Assembly (NCBI GenBank): GCA_029553285.1
Contig: JAKPCO010000085.1
Coordinates: forward strand, 1-64,000
Length of the DNA stretch: 64,000 nucleotides
Source: Methanobacteriota archaeon
Lineage (GTDB): Archaea; Halobacteriota; Methanosarcinia; Methanotrichales; Methanotrichaceae
Direction: 5' to 3'
Below, in pieces: positions 16,207 through 22,993 of this stretch (the first letter of the stretch is position 1; each line of letters starts with the position of its first letter). A program made the translations under genes and the position numbers. The notes beneath the pieces are model-generated. The model did not search any database. It saw nothing but the letters and a program-made list of their open reading frames with translations, and was not told the DNA's origin.

Positions 16207-16343
16207 TCCTCTTATGTATTCAGCAACTTGAAGGACGTGCAAACCGGTGCTAAGGGACCCGCTCGCCATGCCCTCGACGCAGTCGAAGGTAAGTCGAAAC
16301 GAAACCCCTGCTCCTTCGGGCAGGTTATCAGATGACAAGAGCG
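16207..16343 (+). repeat. CGCTCTT-family element, 137 bp, with target duplication
   Basis: Flanked by TGAGCCAT (16199-16206 and 16344-16351). Its inverted sequence is almost identical to the unit at 14567-14703. The left end is slightly worn (TCCTCTTATG). The 335 bp between this element and 16679 holds no recognisable gene. Confidence 0.87.
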
Positions 16344-16678
16344 TGAGCCATTTATTCAGAGTTGAATCGAGATACGCGAGCCTGAACAGGAGTGGCTCAT
16401 GTGAATCCTCGGAGAGGTAAATTCTGGCGCTCGAACAAACATCAACCGGCACACATGTTTATACGAGAGTACTGGATCCGCTGAATCACTGGGATGAGCC
16501 ACACGAATTTCACAGAAATCCTTGGTCATGCGAAGAAGCTCCGTCCGGACTCTGTCGGTTCCATGATGAACATTCATCCAGTTTGTTCTCTCTGCGGAAG
16601 AGCTCCTCCTGCCGAGCTCCTATCTCCAGGGATGCCTGGTACTCTGCTGGACTCACTGCAGGTTTCTCACAGTGTATC

Positions 16679-16798
16679 GAACATGCTCAATACGTTGAGG
16701 TAAATTGTCCTCTTGGCGGATTTCTGGATGAATGAGCCGATTATAGCGGCTTCACTTGATCAGTAACTCAAGTATGCTCGCGATATTGGGCAAATACA
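16679..16798 (+). repeat. Truncated copy of the GAACATGCTC element
   Basis: Begins with the same 15 bases, GAACATGCTCAATAC, as the intact element at 17268 and stays similar up to GCAAATAC. Its right terminal repeat is missing. It lies just beyond the 3' end of the UPF0147 gene. Confidence 0.75.
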
Positions 16799-16831
16799 GT
16801 CTGCCCGATGCTAAAGCGTCTTCTCTTTACT

Positions 16832-17089
16832 TCATCCGACAGGTATGGTCTCAAGCTGGCTTGCTACGTTCCATATCAGTGTTCTGGTGTGAAGAGGAAT
16901 ATTTGGATCGTTGCTGATCTCGTCTAGTATGGATATCGCTGAAGCTGCTTTTACCGCTTCGGCGAGCCCTTCCTGGAGAAGTATACCTTTGACGTTCTCT
17001 GCAGAGCGCCTTATGTTTCTGGGCACAGTATCGTCGCTCATTATTCGCTCCAAAATCTCGACACATTGCTTTATCACTTTCTCAGACAT
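16832..17089 (-). CDS. UPF0147 family protein
   Basis: A conserved archaeal 85-residue all-helical protein of unknown function. The sequence [37 protein letters not shown] and [20 protein letters not shown] is characteristic of the family across Euryarchaeota. The ATG at 17089 follows GGTGAT seven bases upstream; the frame's earlier start is not needed. It is isolated, with members of one mobile repeat family on each side (16679 and 17268). Confidence 0.88.
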   Translation of the reverse strand: MSEKVIKQCVEILERIMSDDTVPRNIRRSAENVKGILLQEGLAEAVKAASAISILDEISNDPNIPLHTRTLIWNVASQLETIPVG

Positions 17090-17267
17090 AATAAAAATCA
17101 CCACCGTTGCGCTTTCTAGGGCTGCAAAAGGGTTGAGGATCAGTTCCCGCCTCAGCTCTTGAACTCTGCATGTATATCGTTGTATTTAAAAGTATGGTTG
17201 CGACTCCTCAAAATCGTGCGTGCGACAAAGAGAGGTGCCTGAACATGCCTGACCGGCGTGACTGATG

Positions 17268-17431
17268 GAACATGCTCAATACGTTGAGGTAAATTACCCT
17301 CCTGGCAGATTTCTGGATGAAAGACCATGCCCGATGTAGCGTCTTCACCTGACCAGCAGATAAAATACGCTCACAACATTGAGCAAATACGTATTATTGA
17401 CTCTTGCTCGCTCATAGTATTGAGCATGTTC
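17268..17431 (+). mobile_element. GAACATGCTC miniature element, 164 bp, intact
   Basis: Perfect 15-bp terminal inverted repeats, GAACATGCTCAATAC (17268-17282) and GTATTGAGCATGTTC (17417-17431). Perfect 8-bp flanking direct repeats GACTGATG lie at 17260-17267 and 17432-17439. There is no coding frame. This is the textbook form of a miniature inverted-repeat transposable element. Confidence 0.92.
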
Positions 17432-17468
17432 GACTGATGTAATACAGGAGGCATTGTGTAAAGCATAC

Positions 17469-17656
17469 CGCTCTTCTCTGATGGATTGCCCGAAGTAACA
17501 GGGGTCATGCTATGCGTTCGTTTCGACTTACCTTCGACTGTTTTGAAGGGTTTCGACTAAGTCGAAACTGTCAAACCCTTCGACGCATTCGAAGGCGTGG
17601 CAATGATTTCAGCGACCACATTACATGCTCTGCAAGTTGCTACGCACATAAGAGCG
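17469..17656 (-). repeat. CGCTCTT-family element, 188 bp
   Basis: CGCTCTTCTCTG to ACATAAGAGCG with internal TTCGACT hairpins. It is an inverted relative of the 188-bp copy at 10972. No target duplication is visible. Confidence 0.8.
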
Positions 17657-17745
17657 ATTTTACAATGGCATTATCTTGAACAAGTGTTATGTCTATTGAT
17701 ATCGATCTCATCAAGTGGCGCACATATGATAATAGAAAATTGTTA

Positions 17746-17868
17746 CGCTCTTATCCATATGATAACTTGCCCATAGAAGCACTGGTCATGCCATGCATTC
17801 TTGATGAATGAATAAGTGCGTTCAGCAACCACACTGACGACCTGCAAGTTGCCAAACACATAAGAGCG
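17746..17868 (-). repeat. CGCTCTT-family element, 123 bp, with target duplication
   Basis: Flanked by AATTGTTA (17738-17745 and 17869-17876). It is the inverted near-identical twin of 12571-12693. Confidence 0.92.
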
Positions 17869-17959
17869 AATTGTTAAATATTCATCGTATCATGTTGCAC
17901 AGAAACCTTAGCCGATGAACAATGAAATGCATATTGAAACCTGGCGACCTATTCAGCTG

Positions 17960-18077
17960 CGCTCTCCTCCATCTGATAGCTCGCCTGTATATGCGCTGGT
18001 CTTGTTATGTGCTCCAGCAGGTGAATGAGTGCTTCCACCAGCCAGATTGCATGTCATCCAAGTTGCTAATAAGAGCG
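17960..18077 (-). repeat. CGCTCTT-family element, 118 bp, host of the next copy
   Basis: Left flank TTCAGCTG (17952-17959). The matching right flank TTCAGCTA is displaced to 18203-18210 by the copy inserted at its end. It ends AATAAGAGCG. Confidence 0.88.
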
Positions 18078-18194
18078 CGCTCTTATGTATTCAGCAACTT
18101 GAAGGCCATGCAGGCCGGTTGCTAAGGGAACCGCTCGCCAGACACGCACGAGGAGAAGTGCCTCTGCGGACAAGTTATCAGATGGATAAGAGCG
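18078..18194 (+). repeat. CGCTCTT-family element, 117 bp, nested at the end of another copy
   Basis: Flanked by TAAGAGCG (18070-18077 and 18195-18202), which is the last 8 bases of the host element. Inserted about 50 bp from the ORB repeats. Confidence 0.92.
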
Positions 18195-18247
18195 TAAGAG
18201 CGTTCAGCTATTCGAGCCCATGATCCCTTCCTGGGGTTCGTGGTAAT

Positions 18248-18298
18248 CTCCACTGGAAATAAAGGGGTTGGTCTCCTTCCACTGGAAACGAAGGGGAG
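18248..18298 (+). other. Probable replication origin repeats (two ORB-like sites)
   Basis: TCCACTGGAAATAAAGGGG (18249-18267) and TTCCACTGGAAACGAAGGGG (18277-18296) lie in the same orientation 30 bp apart. They sit directly upstream of cdc6/orc1, the usual place for archaeal origins. They resemble the Orc1/Cdc6-binding ORB/mini-ORB consensus (dyad plus G-string). The following 40 bp (18299-18340) are AT-richer and could unwind. Confidence 0.8.
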
Positions 18299-18355
18299 AT
18301 CACCATAACTCTTAATACCATCCATGCGAAAAGTGAATTGTTCGAGGGAGTTTTC

Positions 18356-19582
18356 GTGACCACTTCTAGCGGGTTGTTTGCCAGCTTTGTTGGGCAGGGA
18401 GGCATATTCAGGTCGCGGGACGTCTTGCGTCCCACCTATACCCCAAAGGAGCTGCCCCACAGGGAGGAGCAGATACAGGAGCTGGCATCTGTCCTGGCTC
18501 CGGCCCTGCATGGCGAGACGCCCTCAAACGTACTGATCTACGGGAAGACCGGCACAGGAAAGACGGCCGTCGCGAAGTATGTGGGCAAGGAGCTGGAGGA
18601 GGCGGATGCAGGATCTGCGTGCTCGGTCATATACCTCAACTGCGAGGTGGTTGATACACAGTACAGGGTTCTTGCACACCTCGCCAGACACTTCGACAAG
18701 GACATCCCCATGACCGGCTGGCCCACCGATCAGGTCTATTCGGAGTTCAGGAACGCGCTGGATGAGAAGAAGCGTGTGGTCGTCATAATGCTCGATGAGG
18801 TCGACAAGCTCGTCAGAAAAGGCGATGATGTCCTCTACAACCTCTCCAGAATAAACTCAGATCTGGTCCAGGCGAGGGTGAGTCTGATCGGCATATCGAA
18901 CGATCTGAAGTTCACCGAGTTCCTGGACCCCAGGGTCAAATCATCGCTGGGCGAGGACGAGATAATATTCCCGCCTTACAACGCGGAGCAGATACAGGAC
19001 ATACTGGAGCAGCGGGCTGAGCTGGCGTTCAGGCCTGGTGTGCTCGCGGATGATGTCATCCCCCTCTGTGCGGCCTTCGCGGCGCGGGAGCATGGTGATG
19101 CGCGTCGTGCGCTGGACCTTCTCAGGATAGCGGGCGAGATCGCGGAGAGGGCGAGGAGCCAGATGATCACCGAGGAGCATGTGAAGGCAGCGAGGGACAA
19201 GATCGAGCAGGACAGGGTGGAGGAGGTCATAAAGACGCTTCCCACACAGTCAAAGCTTGTGCTTTACAGCATACTTCTCCTGGAGGAGCAGGCTGCCAGG
19301 AACATAACAACGAGCACCGTCTATGGCATGTACAAGCAGCTCTGCCCCCTTGTCGAGGCAGACTCTCTCACACACAGAAGGATCACGGATCTCATAGCTG
19401 AGCTCGATATGCTTGGCATTCTTCACACTGTTGTGATAAGCAAGGGACGTTACGGAAGGACAAAGGAGATCTCTCTGAGCGTTCATCCGCCAAAGCTTAA
19501 GAGCATACTGCTTCAGGACTACAGGCTCAAGGATCTCGCGAGCTTCAGCGTGCCCACGCAGGCCCGCTTCGGCCCGCTCTGA
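18356..19582 (+). CDS. cdc6: Orc1/Cdc6 replication initiator
   Basis: Origin-recognition and helicase-loading AAA+ ATPase, 408 residues. Walker A is NVLIYGKTGTGKTAVAKYVG. Walker B is VVVIMLDEVDKLV. Sensor 1 is SLIGISNDLKF, with the origin-specific insertion nearby (ESSLG-like KSSLGEDEI). Sensor 2 is REHGDARRALDLLRIAGEIAE. The C-terminal winged helix covers about 300-408. The GTG at 18356 has GAGGGAG six bases upstream, so it is preferred over an ATG-type start at 18338. ORB sites lie immediately before the gene, which suggests autoregulation as well as origin use. The following 290 bp hold no gene. Confidence 0.95.
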   Translation: MTTSSGLFASFVGQGGIFRSRDVLRPTYTPKELPHREEQIQELASVLAPALHGETPSNVLIYGKTGTGKTAVAKYVGKELEEADAGSACSVIYLNCEVVDTQYRVLAHLARHFDKDIPMTGWPTDQVYSEFRNALDEKKRVVVIMLDEVDKLVRKGDDVLYNLSRINSDLVQARVSLIGISNDLKFTEFLDPRVKSSLGEDEIIFPPYNAEQIQDILEQRAELAFRPGVLADDVIPLCAAFAAREHGDARRALDLLRIAGEIAERARSQMITEEHVKAARDKIEQDRVEEVIKTLPTQSKLVLYSILLLEEQAARNITTSTVYGMYKQLCPLVEADSLTHRRITDLIAELDMLGILHTVVISKGRYGRTKEISLSVHPPKLKSILLQDYRLKDLASFSVPTQARFGPL

Positions 19583-19874
19583 GATGCAGAGATGGGCGGC
19601 GGCAAAAGTATATTGCGGGGATCGAACAGCGTTTGTGAGATCGGATCACTTAAGGGGCTCTCGTAGACAGGCGCCCGCTTGGATAAATCCTCTGAGCTCC
19701 TGGGGTCGCGCGTTTTGATCTCAAGCGATTGCACAAAAAATAAGCGGGATGTTCTTGATTCCAGAGTGTCTTGCAGATTTCCGAATCCTGCATGAATCCG
19801 GGTCAGAGCGAGGCAGCTGCATATCGCCGGTGTATATTTGTATATCAACTCTTTAGATTAAAGATGGTGTTGTT

Positions 19875-20612
19875 TTGAGCGAAAAGTCGGTGAGGAGGTC
19901 TGAAAGGGAGGGTGCAGAGAGCGCCTTTACCGGTTCGGCGCCGGATATGCCATGCGACCAGAGTTTCTTTGAGAATGATCTGATGAACGCGGATCTGTGG
20001 GTGGCGCGTGGCAGGTATCTGATGAGGGCTCTTGGGAGATACTCAGATGCTCTGGATGCGTTTGAACGGGCGATCGAGCTAGATCCGTCGCATGCAAGGG
20101 CCTGGAGGGGGAAGGCAGCCGCTTTTAACAACCTCGGCCGCTATTCTGAGGCGCTTGAGGCCTGCAAGCGCGCCCTGGAACTCGACCCGTTCAACTCCAG
20201 AAGCTGGATCATCAAGGGTTTCGCTCACCACAGCCTGGGTGAGTATGAGGAAGCGGTCAAAAGCTACGACAGGGCGATCGAGCTAGACCCAATGGGGCAG
20301 GATGCGAGAAGGGCCTGGAACAATCGGGGTGCTGCCCTCGATAACCTCGGGCAGCATGAGGAAGCTCTCAGATCATACGACGAGGCGATCATGCTGGAGC
20401 CGTTTGATGCATATGCATGGAACAACAAGGGCGTCTCCCTTGTCGCTCTCAAGAGATACGATGAGGCACTGCTCTGCTTCGAGAAGGCCATAAAGATCTA
20501 TCCGGGCTACTGGACCGCCTGGATGAACAGGAGTGGGTGTCTGAAGGTCCTCGGCAGGCACGAGGAGGCCAGGGAGTCGCTGGAGATGGCGAGGAGGATA
20601 GAATCGTCATGA
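19875..20612 (+). CDS. TPR-repeat protein
   Basis: A 245-residue protein built of about six tetratricopeptide repeats from residue 38 on: AWRGKAAAFNNLGRYSEALE, AWNNKGVSLVALKRYDEALL and similar units ending in AIELDP. This is a protein-interaction scaffold of unknown partner. The N-terminal 35 residues are charged and not repeat-like. The TTG start at 19875 is supported by GGTG a few bases upstream; no ATG is better placed. TATA-like TATATTTGTATAT lies around 19830-19842. Such proteins are numerous in Methanosarcinales. Confidence 0.85.
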   Translation: MSEKSVRRSEREGAESAFTGSAPDMPCDQSFFENDLMNADLWVARGRYLMRALGRYSDALDAFERAIELDPSHARAWRGKAAAFNNLGRYSEALEACKRALELDPFNSRSWIIKGFAHHSLGEYEEAVKSYDRAIELDPMGQDARRAWNNRGAALDNLGQHEEALRSYDEAIMLEPFDAYAWNNKGVSLVALKRYDEALLCFEKAIKIYPGYWTAWMNRSGCLKVLGRHEEARESLEMARRIESS

Positions 20613-20654
20613 TTCGGCAGCCATCTGTCACTTAGATCTGGAGCATGTGTATCT

Positions 20655-20746
20655 CTAGGAGACAGTCTATAAACTCCGGCCTTCAGGCCGGATAGTAGGT
20701 CAGATGGCTGTGACTTCCTCCCCCTCAAGGGGGCAGGGCTTCCTGT
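20655..20746 (+). mobile_element. Palindromic relic resembling IS200/IS605 ends
   Basis: Two hairpins, CCGGCC-TTCA-GGCCGG (20676-20691) and CCCCC-TCAA-GGGGG (20720-20733), are followed by GGGCTTCCTG. This is the arrangement seen at termini of IS200/IS605 or TnpB elements. No gene is associated. Confidence 0.5.
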
Positions 20747-20883
20747 GTTTCGACTCCGTCGAAACCTTTCGACGCGTTCGAAAGCGTTTCGACTTACCTT
20801 CGACTGCTTCGAAGACCTGGCGAGCGGATGAGTGCATTCAGCAAACCTGCTCCTTCGGGCAAGCCATCAAATGGATAAGAGCA
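20747..20883 (-). repeat. CGCTCTT-family element, one end missing
   Basis: TTCGAC hairpins are followed by ATGAGTGCATTCAGC and the usual right end ATCAAATGGATAAGAGC. The left terminus is replaced by the IS200/605-like relic just before it. Confidence 0.65.
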
Positions 20884-21000
20884 AACATAAGAGGTGTTGG
20901 TGCAAAGCATAAGGAGGTTTTCTGGGCCCACATCTCTGATGGTTCCTGATTTCATATCCGTACAGCATCGGCCTTGCATTTCTCCATAGCCGTAACAGGC

Positions 21001-21561
21001 TCAGTCTTTGGTTGAGCTTCTGCCCCATACGACCAGGTATCTTATTTTGGAGCTGTGCTCAGCCATCGAGGCTGTGATGTATGCATCTCTCAGATCGCCT
21101 CCCCTGGCGAAGACGCCATGGCCACGTGCGATGCATGCTCTGTGATCGATCAGGGCATCTGATACCGCAGAGGCGAGCTTCACAGTGCCAAACGGGCCAT
21201 CGACCACGGGCATCTCACCGAGAAACGCGATCCCCTCGCTGTCGATTGGCATCACCACATCCTCCAGGAGGGATAATGCCACCGCGTACGGTGAATGGGT
21301 GTGTATCACCGCTCTGGCATCTGTCCTGCGGTATATGGCTCTGTGGACCGGAGTCTCACAGCTCGCGATGCTGTCACCGGCGCATTCCCTGTCTCTGTCG
21401 ACGAGCACCACCTGGCCCTCGTCGATCTCGTCGAGCATGGAACCTGTGCATGTTATCACTATTCCATCCTCTGTAAGCACCGATATGTTGCCGAAGCGCG
21501 AGCCTGTCAGACCCTGCTCTACAAGCTTCTTCCCGAACCTGGCCATCTCCATCCAGATCAT
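21001..21561 (-). CDS. Class II aldolase (fuculose-1-phosphate aldolase type)
   Basis: Zinc-dependent aldolase of the FucA/AraD family, 186 residues, cytoplasmic. Zinc ligands are seen in HTHSPYAVALS (His-Thr-His) and ARGHGVFARG, and the catalytic Glu region is SCETPVHRAIYRR. The phosphate loop reads SRFGNISVL, and TCTGSMLDEI follows. In methanogens the homologous aldolase is proposed to supply lactaldehyde for the lactate part of coenzyme F420, a plausible role here but not shown. The ATG at 21561 is chosen because GGAGGT lies just upstream; the frame extends to 21618 without conserved sequence. Surrounded by repeat elements. Confidence 0.85.
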   Translation of the reverse strand: MIWMEMARFGKKLVEQGLTGSRFGNISVLTEDGIVITCTGSMLDEIDEGQVVLVDRDRECAGDSIASCETPVHRAIYRRTDARAVIHTHSPYAVALSLLEDVVMPIDSEGIAFLGEMPVVDGPFGTVKLASAVSDALIDHRACIARGHGVFARGGDLRDAYITASMAEHSSKIRYLVVWGRSSTKD

Positions 21562-21645
21562 GGTACCTCCATGCAGAACCTGTTTATCTCCCACATGCAG
21601 TGCGGCGAAGGGCCTCATATCATGCCAAAGTGGGGCAGAACATTT

Positions 21646-21894
21646 CGCTCTTATGTATTCAGGTGAGGATTCCTAAAATCCATCTCTTTGGTATAAAGCT
21701 TCTTTGATAAACGCATGCAGCAGCATTTGCAGATCCCCGAACAGGCGGTTAATAGTAAATCCTCAGGTAATACAATCCGGCTGCTGAATGCACTCGTTCG
21801 CTCGCCAGGCCTTCGACGCAGTCGAAGGTGAGTCGGAACGAGCGCATGGCATGATTGGTGCCTCTTCGATCAAGTTATCAGATGGATATGAGCG
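21646..21894 (+). repeat. CGCTCTT-family element split by unrelated DNA
   Basis: The first 16 bases (CGCTCTTATGTATTCA) at 21646 and the rest from about 21780 (CTGCTGAATGCACTCG...) to ATATGAGCG are separated by about 115 bp. The break suggests an insertion or rearrangement inside an old copy. Confidence 0.55.
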
Positions 21895-21896
21895 TT

Positions 21897-21990
21897 CGCT
21901 CTTCATCAGATGACTTGACCGGCATTGCTACTGCCATGCGTTCCTGGTGAATGAGTCTTCCAGCAGCCACATTTGCATGACCTCCAATAA
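21897..21990 (-). repeat. CGCTCTT-family element, right end missing
   Basis: CGCTCTTCATCAGATGACTTG at the left, with the family interior up to GCAGCCACATTTGCATGACC; the far terminus is not recognisable. Confidence 0.55.
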
Positions 21991-22006
21991 ACATCGAAGC
22001 AGCACA

Positions 22007-22014
22007 TTTTAATA
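22007..22014 (+). promoter_or_regulatory. TATA box for a leaderless transcript
   Basis: TTTTAATA about 27 bases before the ATG at 22038, which predicts a nearly leaderless mRNA. This fits the absence of a ribosome site. Confidence 0.45.
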
Positions 22015-22037
22015 CGATCCATCATATGCACTGATTG

Positions 22038-22331
22038 ATGAGCACGCTGGTGAGAATCAACAGGATATGCGCGTGGATCCTTCTGGCACTGATGGTGATA
22101 TTCATAGTAACCGGCTACTCCTGGCATAATCACATAATCATGAATCCCCGCCAGGCGGCGCAGATCCATACAACCCTGGATCCCGTCCTCGTGCTGTTCT
22201 TTCTCATACATACCATGATAAGCGTTCGCTTCACGCTCATGAGGCAGGGGCTGCGGGGCAGGTCGATTGATCTCCTGCTTCTCTTCATCGGTCTCCTGTC
22301 GTATCTTGCGGTCCTCAGGGTGGCGCTGTAG
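22038..22331 (+). CDS. Small three-helix membrane protein, possible heme binder
   Basis: A 97-residue integral membrane protein with hydrophobic segments at about 10-30, 47-65 and 75-95. Histidines sit near the ends or middle of helices (WHNH, QIHTTLDP, LIHTMISV), a pattern like small cytochrome b or ferric-reductase-like proteins. Heme binding is only an inference. No electron-transfer gene is adjacent. A TTG precedes the ATG in frame. Confidence 0.65.
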   Translation: MSTLVRINRICAWILLALMVIFIVTGYSWHNHIIMNPRQAAQIHTTLDPVLVLFFLIHTMISVRFTLMRQGLRGRSIDLLLLFIGLLSYLAVLRVAL

Positions 22332-22373
22332 GTTCTTGTAACGTTCTCATCCATCGAAGAGGCTACTTCTCCT

Positions 22374-22490
22374 CATGCGCTCGTTACCTTCGGCTGCTTC
22401 GAAGGGTTCTGACGAAGTCGAAACCATCGAAACCCTTTGACGCAGCCGAAAGCCTGGCGGGCGAATGAGTGCATCCAGCAACCAATGCCT
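22374..22490 (-). repeat. CGCTCTT-family interior, ends lost
   Basis: ATGCGCTCGTTACCTTCGG, TTCGAC hairpins and CGAATGAGTGCATCCAGCAACC match the family interior, but the terminal CGCTCTT sequences are not recognisable. It abuts the small coiled-coil gene. Confidence 0.6.
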
Positions 22491-22496
22491 TTCAAA

Positions 22497-22778
22497 TCAG
22501 GCACAGGCAGCGCTCAGCTGCTCGAGATGTTCGGATAAACGCCTGGCTCTTGTGAGGTGCACCTCCATCCGCCTCAGGAGCACATGTGGCGCCTCAGATG
22601 CTGTGGTGCAGAGCGCGGTCCAGTATGATAACTCGCTCATGATGCTGCGGACGTACTCCTCGAGATGCGGTGAAAGGAGTTCTTTTTCGCGGAGCCTCTC
22701 CATGCAGTCCCATATCCTTTCCTCCAGGCTGGCGATCTCGAGGAGGATCAGATTGAGCTGCCTCTCGACCTCCTCCAT
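22497..22778 (-). CDS. Small coiled-coil protein downstream of rad50
   Basis: A 93-residue all-helical protein (MEEVERQLNLILLEIASLEE, then LSPHLEEYVRSIMSELSYW) with heptad-like leucine spacing; no known family. The ATG at 22778 is preceded by GAGGTGA, a strong ribosome site. It is co-directional with the herA-mre11-rad50 genes but 215 bp away and may be its own unit. Function unknown. Confidence 0.62.
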   Translation of the reverse strand: MEEVERQLNLILLEIASLEERIWDCMERLREKELLSPHLEEYVRSIMSELSYWTALCTTASEAPHVLLRRMEVHLTRARRLSEHLEQLSAACA

Positions 22779-22993
22779 CTTTCTCACCTCAAACGGACTT
22801 GCCGGGATGGTTGGGGTCTGTTCACAGGAATGACCCCGAATTCCCTGTCAGGAGTCGGCACCTTACATCGCAACGGCTCACGAATCCTGCGAGGCCCAGA
22901 TGCTGTTGATCTCACTGACACCTCTGCGTCAGCCACTCTGGCCGAAGGTTTCGCTGCACCCCCAGAGGGGGTTCTATGATCTGTTCAGCGATC

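Noticed and set aside
12380-18194. Regularly recurring repeats that might be read as a CRISPR array
   Set aside because: The repeats are 117-200 bp long, occur in both orientations, have terminal inverted repeats and 8-bp duplications, and there are no uniform short spacers or cas genes.
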